Origin: Sorghum bicolor
Taxonomy: Eukaryota; Streptophyta; Magnoliopsida; Poales; Poaceae
NCBI RefSeq assembly: GCF_000003195.3
Contig: NC_012873.2
Coordinates: 12,175,894 to 12,239,893 of the forward strand
DNA length: 64,000 nt
Reading direction: 5' to 3'
A program made the translations under genes and the position numbers. The notes under the pieces are model-generated. The model had not been told where the DNA came from and made no database searches. It saw only the letters and a program-made list of their open reading frames with translations. Below, one piece after another: positions 48,241-60,607 of the stretch; positions within the stretch are counted from its first letter, which is position 1, and the number at the start of each line of letters is the position of its first letter.

Positions 48241-49340
48241 TGCCCTCAACATTTTGGTTGAAGCTCATCTAGCCTTTTACCTGTATGCCATTATGAAAGA
48301 TTGACCAAACCAGGAGCCCACTAAAAAGTTGTTTCGCACCGCTATGCCCAACTTCATCTTCGGGTATACCCATGTGCCATTCTGTCCTCATTCCATTCGT
48401 TTTCTTCCGTTTAAGGGGTCTGACACGTGGGTCCTGGGTAGCACAATGTCCTTCTTGCCCTTCCAGTCACGGGAGACAGCCGGTGTTCCTCTTCCTCCTC
48501 CAGCCTCTAATCTCTGAGATTTGAAACCGCCTCTGCTGCTCCTCGCGTGCTCGCGTTCCTCTTCCTCTCCCCGTTCCCGCAACGTGCGCTCCTCGCCGCC
48601 GCCGACCTCGTGTTCCTCGCCGCTGCCGTCCTCCTCGCCCGACGATGCCTTCGCCTTCGCAGGGGACAGGGACACCCGGCGCCGGCGGCTGCCCCTCCTC
48701 CCGCTCACGACGCGAGGCACTGCTGCAATGAAAGCCCCGGCCTATCCTCGCCGTCGCCGCGCGCCGCCTCGCTGTCCCGCGGCTCCTCCGAATCCGGCTC
48801 CGTCGTCGATGACAGGGACGACGCGGCAGACGCCGCCACCGTCGCGGAGTGCCGGCTCCGCCTCGCGCCACGCCGGGCCGCCTTCGCGCTCTCCTCCGAG
48901 CGGGCCCATGCCGACGGGGGCAGCTCCACCTTCCGCTCCCCGGCTTCTACTCCTCCGCCCCCGCCCAGGCCCCTTCCCTGGCCGCCGCCACGCGCTCACC
49001 GCCCCGCGCACCCCTGTCAGCCATACCCGTGCTCGCCAACGCCGGCTGTCTCGCCTTCCCTGTGCTCAATAGTCGCCACACGGCTGCAAGCTGGTCACCA
49101 CCGCACGGGCAAGCCACCGCTGGCCGCCTCGCCCGTGCGGTGCCGCTCGGCCCTCGGCGCCTCGCCTCGGCCACGCCACGCACGGCCGGAACACACCGCA
49201 ACGACCCTGGCGGAGGTGGACCAATGGGTTGGGCTGCGCCAGTGGGCTGTGGAGATCAATTTGTTCGCCCAAATCACCACCGTCCCAAGCTCATCTCGCC
49301 TAGGGTAAATAGTAAGGAGCTAGTTTGGAGAACCATTGCG

Positions 49341-49405
<65 letters not shown>

Positions 49406-49886
49406 TCGAGATTTAAGATTACAAATGACGATTCTATGCCCTCCTGGAAACTCCAAAATGAACATCCCAAGTTTATAATTGCCATGGATATAGGACCCTC
49501 AGTCATGTGCTTCCAACCGCAAAGAAGTATTTTCCCTCCTATTCTGCTTTGCTTTTGATTCGGTCCCAGAAGTTTGCTCCCTGTTGTGACTTGTGAGTTG
49601 AGCATCACCAAAATTGGCAGTCAGTGGCATTGGGGACAAGAAAATTTTGTTGTCGAGACCAAGTAGCCCAGGACATTCAAGTTTATTGTCAGGCCACTTA
49701 ACTGCCGTTAGACTTCAAAATGGACGGAATGGCACACGGTATAGTCGTAGATAAAATTGGGCACAGCGGTGCGAAACAACTTTTTAGTGACTTCCTGGTT
49801 TGGTCGATCTTTTATAATGGCATACAAGTAAAAGGCTCCATGAGGCCATGAGCTATCTCATTGAGAGTTTGATCCTTGTGAGGGCA
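48241..49886. mobile_element. Inverted-repeat element with a GC-rich gene-like core (Pack-type candidate)
   Basis: Both ends begin with TGCCCTCA in inverted orientation. About 125-145 bp within each arm match closely: 48270-48391 against the complement of 49692-49835, sharing AAAAAGTTGTTTCGCACCGC. The core at about 48480-49310 is very GC-rich, with codon-like periodicity and CT-rich leader-like sequence at its left, unlike the arms. That is the pattern of a Mutator-like Pack element that captured gene exons. All frames overlap and no domain was recognised. A 9-bp duplication was not found, so the superfamily is open. Confidence 0.6.
49344..49401. repeat. (TA)n microsatellite
   Basis: About 58 bp of TA repeats at the edge of the GC-rich core, inside the inverted-repeat element. 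Confidence 0.95.
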
Positions 49887-50793
49887 TCCATACTAAGAGG
49901 ACTAGTGGAATAAAGCGTTAGCTTTTTAATATTTCGGTAAAAATATCGTTCTACAGGAGTATTCAAAAAAATCCAATGGACAAATTTGTTTTCCCGGTTT
50001 TATAATGCTGAAAAAGGGGGGAGAGAAAAAAATCTCAATTGGGATCTTCATGTTGCCAACAATTTGTACTGAACTGACACTAACGAGAAGGTGGAGTGCT
50101 ATGTCCTCTGAGTGGGTGTGACACGACACTACGATCGACACATAATTGCTTTTCTTTCTCTTTAGAGCTTGAGGATATTTCAAAATATCTACACGAGGAG
50201 GCCAAGAAAAAACTTGATATTATTCGTGGACACCGGCACAACACAGCATATCCATTCATTACAGCATCCTTTTTCTAAAAAAAATATATTATATCATCCC
50301 AAGTATGGTCATCGATATTGTATTAGCCCACAAGGTTTTTCTGCTTACTACTAAAAGACATTAAATATGATATTTGTTTTGAATTGTGTTTTTAATGTTT
50401 TAAAAGCCATTTATATATTTCGTGGCCGAGTAAAAGAAAATTCAGCACCGGATATCAGGTTGGGTGAGTGCATATATTGGTTACTAGAATTGCCCACTTG
50501 GTTTATTTCGGTAATGAATTTTTCAGCATGGTTTATTTCTAAATTTGACTTCAAATGCTGTTCGTCACATATTCACTCCTTGCATGAATATTCAGGATTC
50601 AAGGACTTTTACAACTATTTAAGGTTGATAGAAAAATTTGCGTGTACTCGTCACTAAATCCGACAAGGAGTTTGCTTTGATTTACATGTGTCATGGGATT
50701 AAATGGCAGGTTACCCATGCCATTAATAAGATTTATGTCACTAAATGCCAAGTTATTTTGATTTGTGTATGCGAGTGTATTAAACCAATCTTA
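49887..50793. other. Intergenic, no confident feature
   Basis: AT-rich. A short frame near 50200-50350 has a D-T-G triplet reminiscent of a retroviral-type protease, but nothing around it supports a real domain. Confidence 0.4.
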
Positions 50794-51036
50794 GGCCTTG
50801 TTTAGTTCCGAAAAGTGAAAAGTTTTCGGTACTGTAGCACTTTCGTTTGTTTGTGACAAATATTATCCAATCATGAACTAACTAGGATCAAAAGATTCGT
50901 CTCGTGATTTACAGACAAACTGTGTAATTAGTTTTTGTTTTCGTCTATATTTAATGCTTCATGCATGTACCGAAAGATTCGATGTGACGGAGAATCTTAA
51001 AAACTTTTTGGATTTCGGGGTGAACTAAACAAGGCC
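50794..51036. mobile_element. Tourist-like MITE, GGCCTTGTTTAGTT family
   Basis: 243 bp, with ends GGCCTTGTTTAGTTCCG and GAACTAAACAAGGCC and TTA duplicated at 50791-50793 and 51037-51039. Confidence 0.87.
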
Positions 51037-51852
51037 TTAGTGGAGGTTTCATGTCCTAGTTTCTAACACCCTCATGTGTTGGAAACAATGCAGACTAGCT
51101 TTTATTTTATGAAATTTTGATCATCTCTCTATTCATTTATATGGTGCCATGTCAATATATTTGCTAAATTGATAGCTTAAGTACTTAATATCCATACAAT
51201 TATAATGAATTCTCACCGAGATTGGTCTTTGAGACATGAAAACCCTATTGATACTTGCCTAATAACTCACAATCTCTTATATTTGTGGACAAATTTTAAG
51301 GTTAGGATCTATTTTATGGAATGAGGGAGTACCTGTTTGCATTATTTACCAAAAAAATATTAGTATATTACTCTAACGTTTCTACATCACTAAAATTGTA
51401 TATCGTTAGATAAATCATTTACAAAAACTAGTAAAATCTAGAAGTAAGTTATTTTTATTTTGATTAGTGTCCTAATGCACTCACGGTCCCTTATATTTAT
51501 GAATGAACTATAAAGATTAGGATCTAGTCAGCAAAAAGTAGTACAAAAAATATTTTCCACACATATGCACACATAGGGGGTGTTTAGTTCCCCTCCTATT
51601 CAAAAAAAATTAGGTTTTGGTTCATCATTTTACAAAATAGAACTAAACACCATACAAAATTTTAGCAAAAAGTAGTTATTCTTCATTTTGGATTTTGACC
51701 TCGAGAGGCAAAAAAATAAAAACCAAAAAAAGTCTCATGAAGCCCCCATGAGGACAATAAATTCTACATTTTGGATGAAACTAAATGTAATCCTGAAAAC
51801 TTTGACATTTTACATTCCATTGTTCCATAGAAGTTAACATTTTGTATTTTTA
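51037..51852. other. Intergenic with possible MITE fragments
   Basis: A lone Stowaway-like end (GAATGAGGGAGTA near 51320) and a GGGGGTGTTTAGTTCCCC end near 51576 are visible, without confident partners. Confidence 0.4.
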
Positions 51853-52075
51853 GGGGGTGTTTTGGACTGCTTCACAAACTCTACTCCACAAACTCCACTA
51901 TGGAGCAACTCCACAAAAAACTGGAGTTTGTGGAGTACATCTTTAGATGCTCTCATAACTTCACCTTTTTTCCTCGAACTAAGTGCGTGGAGCTAAAACT
52001 GTTTGGCTAAAAAAACGTGGAGCAGAGCTGAAAAACATGAAGCAGAGCAGTCCCAAACACCTCCTAAACACCCCC
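51853..52075. mobile_element. MITE with GGGGGTGTTTTGGACTGC ends
   Basis: The left end GGGGGTGTTTTGGACTGC is matched in inverted form by GCAGTCCCAAACACC followed by TAAACACCCCC at the right. The interior is rich in repeated ACTCCACAAACTCCA words. The duplication is unclear. Confidence 0.6.
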
Positions 52076-52078
52076 ATA

Positions 52079-52350
52079 AGAGCATCTCCAAGAGTTTGGT
52101 TAAAATTAGTAGCCAAATTCTAATGTTTAGCCATTCTTAAAATAGACAACTTCTTAAAAAAGAAGAGGTCCACAACAGCCTTGCTATCAGATAGCTAGTG
52201 TCAGTGGTTGGCTATATATGCCTAACGAAAATCAAGGAATAGCAAACTTTCTATTTTACAAAACCAAATAGCACATCTGTTGAAGCCTATTTTTCTGCTA
52301 TACAAATTCTAAAAAGCCTTTATAATAAGAATAGCAAAGCTGTTGCTCTA
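52079..52350. mobile_element. Possible MITE with AGAGCATCTCCAA end
   Basis: TAAGAGCATCTCCAAGAG at the left is loosely matched by an inverted CTGTTGCTCTAA at the right, bounding AT-rich non-coding sequence. Confidence 0.45.
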
Positions 52351-52354
52351 ATTG

Positions 52355-52597
52355 GGCCTTGTTTACTTCCCAATTTTTTTGCAAAATTGCTACAGTATCT
52401 CTTTCGTTTGTATGTGACAAATATTGTCCAATCATAGACTAACTAGGCTCAAAAGATTTGTCTCGTAAATTTCGACCAAACTGTATAATTAGTTTTTATT
52501 TTCGTCTATATTTAATATTTTATGTATGTGTCTAAAAATTCGATGTGACGGGGAATCTTGAAAAATTTTGGATTTTGAGGTGGAAGTAACAAGGCCT
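52355..52597. mobile_element. Tourist-like MITE in the promoter region of the BTB gene
   Basis: 243 bp from GGCCTTGTTTACTTCCC to GGAAGTAACAAGGCC with TTG duplicated at 52352-52354 and 52598-52600. Its right end lies about 365 bp upstream of the BTB gene's start codon. Confidence 0.82.
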
Positions 52598-52961
52598 TGA
52601 TTTTTTTTCCGAATGGAAACGCCAAAGACGGCATGCAAACGGTCAGCCAAGCCAACAATTCCGAGCACGAATTCAACGCCGCTATCGCGGCACCACCACG
52701 ACCAAAACGTTTGAAGCCCGTTTTTCCCATCTTACCCCCCTGCATTGCCTCCTTATTATAACCACCACCGTCTTCCCTCCTGTCTCCTCCTCCTCCTCCT
52801 CCTTCCCCTCCCGGCCACACTTCTCTCATTTCGCCCTCCCCCCCCTCGAGCCCTCCGCCGGCTAGGGTTACGGCCACCGCCTTCCACGCCTCCCCCACTT
52901 CCCGTCCAGTAGGCGGCGGGAGGAGGCTGGTCGGCGCGCCACGCGACCGCGGGCGGCGGAG

Positions 52962-55900
52962 ATGGACCCGGACTTCTCGCCCGGGGGCGGGGGGCCCAGC
53001 TTCGAGTTCGCCTTCAACGAGGTCAACTTCTCCGACCGGGAATTGCGGATCGAGGTCGTCGCCGGGGATGACGACGCGCCGGGCTCAAGCGGCGGCGGCG
53101 CCGGAGGAGGTGGCCTCGCCGACTGGGCGCGCCACCGCAAGCGCCGCCGCGAGGAGCTCCTCAAGGAGAAAGGTAACGTCCACAGGTTCTGGCTACGCAT
53201 GCCGTTGTTGCCCTTAGGATGTTGCCTTGCGATCGGGCGATTTTGTGTGTTGATTTGTGACGTTTGATGCGATTCGGCTCTGAATTTGCTGGGTAGTTTG
53301 TTATGTGCCTCAGTGTTTATTTTAGTACAAATCTGATTTCCGTAGGTACCGGACAATATAGGTTATAATGGAAAAGGAATTGGGGAAGGATAGGGATGAA
53401 TTTCAATTTTGAGCTGTTATGATGTACCTGTACGAATTATCTGACATTTTGATCTGAGCCACAATAATTGGAAAAGGAGTTGGGGAAGGATAGAGGGGAA
53501 TTTCAATTTTGAGCTGTCATGATGTACCTGTACGAATTATCTGACATTTTGATCTGAGCCACTATAATTGTTAAACGTATTTACCAGAATAAATGAACTA
53601 ATTTAGGATATCCGTACTCTGAATTCACCCACTGAAATTCTAATTAATCTACTTGAGAATCTACGGGGCAACAAAAGGGGTGCAACTCAGAAACCATTTG
53701 CAGGTGTTGCATCTGTACTCTTTAGGTTGACAGCATATAAATGCTTCTGATTATGGATATGTAGGTTATGTGTTGCCTGTTAATAAGGTGACCTTGGAAG
53801 TGTTATTCTGTGCTCTATAAAACACCCTGAGAATGGCAATTGTGCTTCATAAGCATGCTTGTTAAGGCGTAGTTTAAGTGCTGGAGCAGTCTAGGGTGAC
53901 ACCATGCCTGATGACTCACCTTACATGTGTAATGTTGTCCGCCTTATGGGTGTGGCGTCTAAAACCGTAGCATCCGAATCGTAGGAAATCACTTGTGGCG
54001 GAAAGGTGGGAGGAGGGGAAGAGCAGCAGGAGATTCTGGTGGGAGACAATCATAGAGGAAGCATGGGAGAAATAGAGCACGAGACAGAGAGAGGAAGTGT
54101 GTGGGAGACAGGTAGAGTGGCAGATCTGTAGGATACTTTGCAGGATTGCTGTCCTCCTCCCTGGATCCAGCAGACTGGTGGCAGCAGCCGCCTTCTCTGG
54201 TCGATCCAGCAGCAGGGCACGTCATCTCCAATTTGCACTGCAGTAGCAGGGGAGCCTCCAATCTGTGCTCCAGCACAAAGGGATTGTAGCCTCCAGCCTG
54301 TGCTCCAGTGTTGACAAGCAGACAATTGCTACCCTTTTTGACCTCTAGCCTAGCCAGCTAGGTTTGTGGACCTGTTCGACTGTTGGGCTTCTATGGGTGA
54401 CTTGGCCTGGCGGCATTTTTCCTTTTCCCCTTTTGTCTTTTTTCCTTTTTGGTGTGCTCACAATCCCTCGGCTGGCATACTAGTATGGTGTCACCATGCT
54501 TTATACTTTAGCGCTTAAGCATCCAAGCGGTAATCAGTCGGCTTATCTTGCTTTACTGCCTTGTTAACTATGTTAAAATACATAAGGTATCTTAAACAAG
54601 CGCATCGAGATGAACGGGAGTCCAACTGTCAGTGTCTAAAATTTCTTATTTCCTGTTTTGTAATGGTCCCTGCTTCCTCCCTTCAGCATATATTTATGTA
54701 TGAGGATTAGCATGGGAAATTGTGAATAAGAAATCTTTGTTTTGAGTAACCTTCCTTTTTATTAAAGAAAGTAATTGCTGCATTACCTTATTCATCTGTT
54801 TATGGGTAGTTTTCCTGTTGTAGGTGTGTAATTTGGTTACCGGGTAGATATAGTTATATAAAATAATGTTTCCATTTTTCCTATAATCATCGTTCTAATT
54901 GCGAATCTTCACTCTTAACTTCCAAAAGCAAATTTTCGATAAAGAATACTCCCTCCGTCCCACAAATAAACGCATTTCTTTGACTTTTATGATTCATGTT
55001 TGACCGTTCGTCTTATTCAAAAAAATTAATAAATATTATTTATTTTTTATGACTTTATTTTATTGTTAGATATATTTTTATAATGATTTATTTATTTTAT
55101 TATTTGCACAAAAAATTCAAATAAGACGAATGGTCAAACATGAATCGTACCAGTCAAAGAAACACATTTATTTGTGGGACGGAGGGAGTATATGACAGTT
55201 AAAACATTGGCTGTGGGACATGTAGAATGGTGGCCATTTGCCAGCGGACACTAGGAAAAATTAGATTGCTCAAAGACACTCTGTTTCTTGTCAAATTTGC
55301 TGGCGGACACTACGTCTAAACAAACATTATTACAATGATGTTTGTAATGATAAATTCAAATTTGTTGAATGTCAGAAGGTTATAAATGGTTGAGTTGCAA
55401 TCATGTTCCTGCTGGTGGATTTTGTGGAATAATATTCTTTACGGTAGCAACTGCCCAGATTAATAGACCACAAGATTGAGGTTCTTGAAATGACATAATG
55501 GGGGTGGTGTAATATGCTAATTTTAAATCAAGATACAAATAATTTTCTGAAAGTTCTATACCTTTTTTAAAGATAATATTCAGTAGGCTTGTGATCCTGA
55601 TAGTCTCAATGCATTGCTTTCTTCTGCTTATGACATTTTCCACACTCCACTTCGACTCCATGTTAGCTATACAAGTCATGGGTGTTGCTTATGGATGCTA
55701 ATTTTGATTTATGATCCGTTTTACCCTTTATAATGCTACGGTTGTGTACATACGGCCATTTTACTATGCGGCAATATTTCCTATTATACTATAGATTATT
55801 CTTGCGAACCTTTGTTGTTTCATTTGATTTTTGGCTATGGCAGTTTTGTCTTCGTTTTTGTGATTTATTTTGATTATCAATTGCTTCTGTAGAATCTACA

Positions 55901-58718
55901 ACTCACATGTCAGACCAAACAAGTTGCAATGGAGTCGAAGCAGAAGAGTGTGATGCATATGAAGAAAATCAAGAGGAACCTGTAGCAATGATAGAAGAAT
56001 CTCCACCCGATGTTGGCCAAGATGGTTTGTAACTTTGTATAACCATAAATTGCATTCCTAATACTTTTTACTTGTGAATATAATATTGATATTTTTATGT
56101 TTTTTAGTGAATTTAGGCAAAGGTTCTGCTGTTGGAAAATTATTGTCTATTTAGGCTTTTGGCAAGTTTACTTTTTAATGAAATTTTATTTGTCCTAATG
56201 AATCTCACTTTTTGGAGGTTAAGTTAGATTGAGATTTTTGCAAAAAAACATTGGAGCAATCAGGACGAGCCTGGTTGCAGTTTGTTAAAGCACTTCCTGA
56301 GTTCCTATTGAGGCCTTTTCAGTTTTCACCCCCCCCCCCCTCCCCCCCCCCAAAAAAAAAAAATTGATCACTTCATTCTTGTTGCCAGATATGCTTCTTT
56401 TAAGTTGTAGGTTACATTCAAAAGTCGAAGAATAAATTCTTAAATCGAAACATCCAAAATTTAAACTGGCCCTGTTTTGGAGCCCAAAGCTGTCTTGTTT
56501 CTGGAATAGCCTTGTTCTTTTTTATTTGAGCCCCAAACTAAGCACACAAGCTGTAGATGTCATACAATTTGTTCAATTGTTCTGCTTGATCGTTACCTCA
56601 AATCTGCTGATTGCTAGTTCTATATATTTAACAAAAAACTAGATAGGGTTGCAGTAAGAACTTATAAATTTAGTTCACACTGTGACATTCACTAGTGAGC
56701 TAGGTGCGATCTTCTGACAAACTAGGTGTTACTAATGTTATAATAAATTGATTGTTGGTTGGCAAACATCTATGATTGTTACTTGGTGAGCTATAAGCAT
56801 GCTTAGATTGCTAAGTTGTTTTGCTTGCAGAATACATGTTTTTAGAATTTTGTTCTGCCTTTGTTTTCCCATTACTCTGTCTTTCTGAAGGTAGAAAACT
56901 AATCAGGATGCAACAAACAATTTGCTCTAATTTTTCTGATTGCAAAGTATCTTTCTAATTCACTTTTTTGGTACCCTTTGCTTCCATGTTTACCCATTAT
57001 ACACCTCTGACCTTGTTAATAGCAGGTGATGATGGGCAAGGTATTGATTCATCTTGGACTGTGGTGGGTACGCCAGTTTTACGAGTCAAGACAATTTATA
57101 TCAGTTCAGCGATTCTTGCTGCGAAGAGTCCTTTCTTTTTCAAGGTAGTTATGGACTTATGGTAACCTCCTCAAATGCATTTGTTCTGTACTCCAGTCAG
57201 TGATGCTTTCTGATAACCTTAATGTGTTTTTCTTAGCTTTTCTCAAACGGCATGAAAGAATCGGATCAGAGACATGCAACCCTTAGAATTACTGACTCAG
57301 GTAATGTGACAACTTTGGGACATTAGAACATCCTGCTTATATATGCAAAAAACATTTTATGTACAGCTTTCATATCATTTGTCCTCTGGGAACCAGTTTC
57401 CATACACACACACACACACACACACAAAAGAGAGAGAGAGAGATCATTCTCTAGTCAATATTTGCTTTGCGCGTCATCCTTTTTTTTCTTCTTAATTCTC
57501 TTGGAACAGAGGAAACTGCCCTCATGGAGCTTTTAAGCTTTATGTATAGTGGAAAGTTGACAACTACTGAGCCCACTCTTCTGCTGGATATCTTGATGGC
57601 TGCCGACAAATTTGAGGTTGTTTCATGCATGAGGTACTGCAGCCAGTTGCTCACAAACTTGCCGATGACCACAGAATCTGCACTTCTCTACCTAGATCTT
57701 CCCTGCTCAATTTCAATGGCAGCTGCAGTTCAACCACTGACAGATGCAGCTAAGGATTTCCTTGCTGTAAAATACAAGGATTTGACTAAGTGAGTGATAT
57801 ACAATGGACGGAGACCTATTTTTTACTTTATGGAAAGTTTTGCCCAGCATTGTTCTGACAAGATCATTGTGAGCATACTAAAGGTGGTTTTCTTTTTCTC
57901 ATTTCAGGTTCCAAGATGAAGTGATGAACATCCCTCTTGCTGGAATTGAAGCCATCTTGTCAAGTAATGACCTCCAGGTGGCATCTGAAGATACCATCTA
58001 CGACTTCTTGCTCAGATGGGCCCGTGCACAATACCCGAAATCAGAAGAGAGACGTGAGATCCTTAGTTCTCGGCTGCTCCCTCTTGTGCGATTCAGTCAC
58101 ATGACATGTAGGAAGCTGCGGAAGGTCCTAACATGCACGGATATAGACCACGAGCAAGCAACCAAGTGTGTCACCGAGGCTCTTCTGTACAAAGCTGATG
58201 CACCACACCGGCAACGAGCTCTTGCAGCGGACACAGTAACCTGTCGGAAATTCGCTGAGCGGGCTTACAAGTACAGACCACTCAAAGTTGTTGAGTTTGA
58301 TCGACCCTACCCACAGTGCATAGCGTACTTGGACCTCAAGCGTGAGGAGTGCTCTCGACTCTTTCCTGCAGGCCGTATATACTCGCAAGCATTCCACCTC
58401 GCAGGGCAGGGCTTCTTCCTCTCAGCTCACTGTAACATGGAGCAGCAAAGCACGTTCTACTGCTTCGGTCTCTTTCTGGGGATGCAAGAGAAGGGCTCAA
58501 TGAGCGTTACAGTGGACTATGAGTTTGCTGCAAGGACAAGACCATCTGGCGAGTTTGTGAGCAAGTACAAGGGTAACTACACGTTCACCGGTGGGAAGGC
58601 AGTTGGGTACAGGAATCTCTTTGCAATCCCATGGCAGACGTTCATGGCCGATGACAGCCTCTTCTTCATCGACGGGATGCTGCATCTGAGAGCCGAGCTT
58701 ACGATAAAGCAGCCCTAG
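52962..58718 (+). CDS. LRB: BTB/BACK substrate adaptor, LRB / POB1-like
   Basis: Six exons join in frame: 52962-53172, 55893-56024, 57026-57144, 57237-57300, 57510-57789 and 57908-58718, all with GT/AG borders, giving about 538 residues. The N-terminus has [19 protein letters not shown] and a basic [16 protein letters not shown] likely to act in nuclear import. The BTB domain is at about residues 125-235 ([43 protein letters not shown]), then BACK, then a conserved C-terminus ([35 protein letters not shown]). This is the Arabidopsis LRB1/LRB2(POB1) pattern. By family knowledge, LRB proteins are CUL3 E3 adaptors that act in the nucleus on phytochrome B and PIF3. Intron 1 is 2.7 kb and holds several repeats. 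Which LRB paralogue this is cannot be settled from sequence alone. Confidence 0.92.
53370..53569 (+). repeat. 100-bp tandem duplication in intron 1 of the BTB gene
   Basis: Two adjacent 100-bp units start GGAAAAGGA(A/G)TTGGGGAAGG at 53370 and 53470 and differ at only a few positions. Confidence 0.88.
53880..54560. other. Insertion-like block in intron 1 of the BTB gene
   Basis: An inverted pair GGTGACACCATGC (near 53893) and ATGGTGTCACCATGC (near 54485), plus TTTAAGTGC and GCGCTTAAGC near the ends, bracket GC-richer sequence unlike the rest of the intron. This looks like a transposon, but no target duplication was fixed. Confidence 0.45.
54949..55188. mobile_element. Stowaway-type MITE in intron 1 of the BTB gene
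   Basis: CTCCCTCCGTCCCACAAATA and TATTTGTGGGACGGAGGGAG are perfect inverted ends flanked by TA, bounding 240 bp. Inner subterminal parts (around ATTCATGTTTGACCGTTCGTC) also pair, giving a long foldback. Confidence 0.92.
57405..57443 (+). repeat. (CA)n-(GA)n microsatellite in intron 4 of the BTB gene
   Basis: CA repeats followed by GA repeats, just upstream of the exon 5 acceptor. Confidence 0.9.
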
Positions 58719-60607
58719 AGCAACGGAACAGCTACATAGATGTGCTGCCGTCAGGTTGAGTTTGTCCGGCCGTGGGTGATGCTGCGGAAAATGCTGTGTG
58801 CTGCAGATAATCCTTCTCGTTTTTTTTCACCCTTATTGTTCATGCACCTTAATCCTTTTGTTCATAGACAGTTTGGTGATGACAAGCATATAAAGAAAAA
58901 AAAAAGGCTGAAAGCTGTGCCTTTTGTCGTTTCACTAGTCCATAGATGAAGGTTGTATGATCTTTGTCTCTGTATAGTGAAAGTTGTTACACCAGATGAA
59001 AAAGGAAAGATATCGGATGGGGAAACCTCACAAGCTTGAGCTCTCTGCAAGTTTCCAGATTGGCCGGCATCTCACTGCCAGTGAGCTACATTCTGGTTCG
59101 AACTGTTGTGTTTGTTCTCTCTGTAACGGCGCATTGGCAGCAAACGCAAAGGTCTTGGGAGACATTTGTCGTTGTTGGTATGGCCTGCTGCTACTGCGGT
59201 GGCGCAATGTTTCGTTGACGCAGCAGCCTAGCCCAGTAGCACTGCCGCAGTTGCAATGCGGTTGTTGTTGCTTCGCTAGGTAGGTTGCGCCTTTCTGCTG
59301 AAGCCTGAACCGTACTGTCGGCGAGCAAACATCTACTACTCAAATGTTTCTTCTTTAAGGCTGGAAAAAAGGCGATTAAGAGTCGATATCTTCAGCTTGG
59401 AATGGAAGTTTGTTAAATAGGTCTTGGAACATTTCGCTGGGCACATATCACATATAGAGATCCGCGGCATGTGTAGACTGCCACGCAGGCAGAATCTATG
59501 GTTGCACGCCAACACGGCACGCAGAGACGAGAAGCCTCGAGCCGACAGCGCAAGACACACATTGTTCACAAGTGGAGGAGAAGCTGCAGCTGCATCGCCG
59601 GTCGCCGCGCTAGCTAGGGTGTCGCCGTCCGGGTCCGGGTCTTGCAACAGGCCGGCGACGCCTCAACTGTGAGGCAACAGCGAGGTGCCGTCCGAACGGC
59701 GAGGCTCTCCATCCACTGGCCACTGGCCGCTGGGGTTGAGGACGGGGGCCGCTGCCAACGTCCCTGTCCTGCTGGATCCCCTTCCCTTCCCTTCCCTCCC
59801 CCTCCCACCGCTCGCTTTCTGCCCTCTGTCGGTGCACCGGCGTCAGCACCTTCATTAATCTTTTCTTTTCTTTATAAGGAGTAGTATATATAAAGAGGCA
59901 CTGCAAACTTCAAAGGTCATGGCACTGCTCAACTGGGTTCAGGGTTTTCCAAGTTTTTTTTTGGGGGGGATTATTCTTTATTACTATATACTATGTTGAT
60001 TTGATGTGTGAGTTCAGGAGTTCATTGGGTTTTCACTTGATTTCAGTGGCAATGTAATGGCGTTGGTAAGTTGTTTTGCATTTTTTAAAATTTTTTGAAA
60101 GAAAGCATATTTCTCATACACTGTTGCTTATTCCTTTGTTCTTTTAATTCTCTGTACCAAAAGGTTGTTTTAATGCAATGTCATGTGCATCGGTGCATAA
60201 TTAGCCTAATAATTGTCCTGGAAACTATATATTAGGTTAGTTCACTTGATTAAGCTTTTTGGTAAGGTGTGGCGTGGAGGGATCTTAGCCCGCCTTAATT
60301 TGTCCACCTCAGTAGCAGTGCAATTGCCTCCTTAGCAACTAAACACACACGGGCGCCCATGCAAAACAAATCCTTCCAGTCCAAGTAACAAGGAAAATCA
60401 TGAGAAGTTAGTTTAGGCGTAAATGTTAGATCTCTCACCTCTTAATGAAAAACACGTTAACGGACATGTTCGCGAAAAAAACTCATACTAAACAAGACAA
60501 AATATTCTTATTGTTACCATTATGAATTGTCCCTAGCTATAGGAATATCGTCTCTACGTGGATGTCTCCTTGAGTAAGAGAGTAGGAACCAAACTCGACC
60601 CAGGGTT
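58719..60607. other. 3'UTR of the BTB gene and intergenic region
   Basis: Immediately downstream is the probable 3'UTR. A GC-rich patch at about 59460-59860 has overlapping ORFs on both strands but no recognised domain; it may be a gene fragment. The rest is AT-rich without features I can name. Confidence 0.4.

Noticed and set aside
48521..49343. Long GC-rich ORFs in several frames as protein-coding genes
   Set aside because: Open frames overlap on both strands, as expected from GC-rich sequence with few stops. No domain or splice structure is seen; it is better read as captured sequence in a transposon.
50169..50354. Possible copia protease motif (D-T-G)
   Set aside because: The triplet sits alone in a short frame with no neighbouring gag, integrase or LTR signal, so chance is likelier.
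59336..59906. Minus- and plus-strand ORFs in a GC-rich patch downstream of the BTB gene
   Set aside because: Overlapping frames with no recognisable domain. Possibly a gene fragment, but not supportable as a gene.
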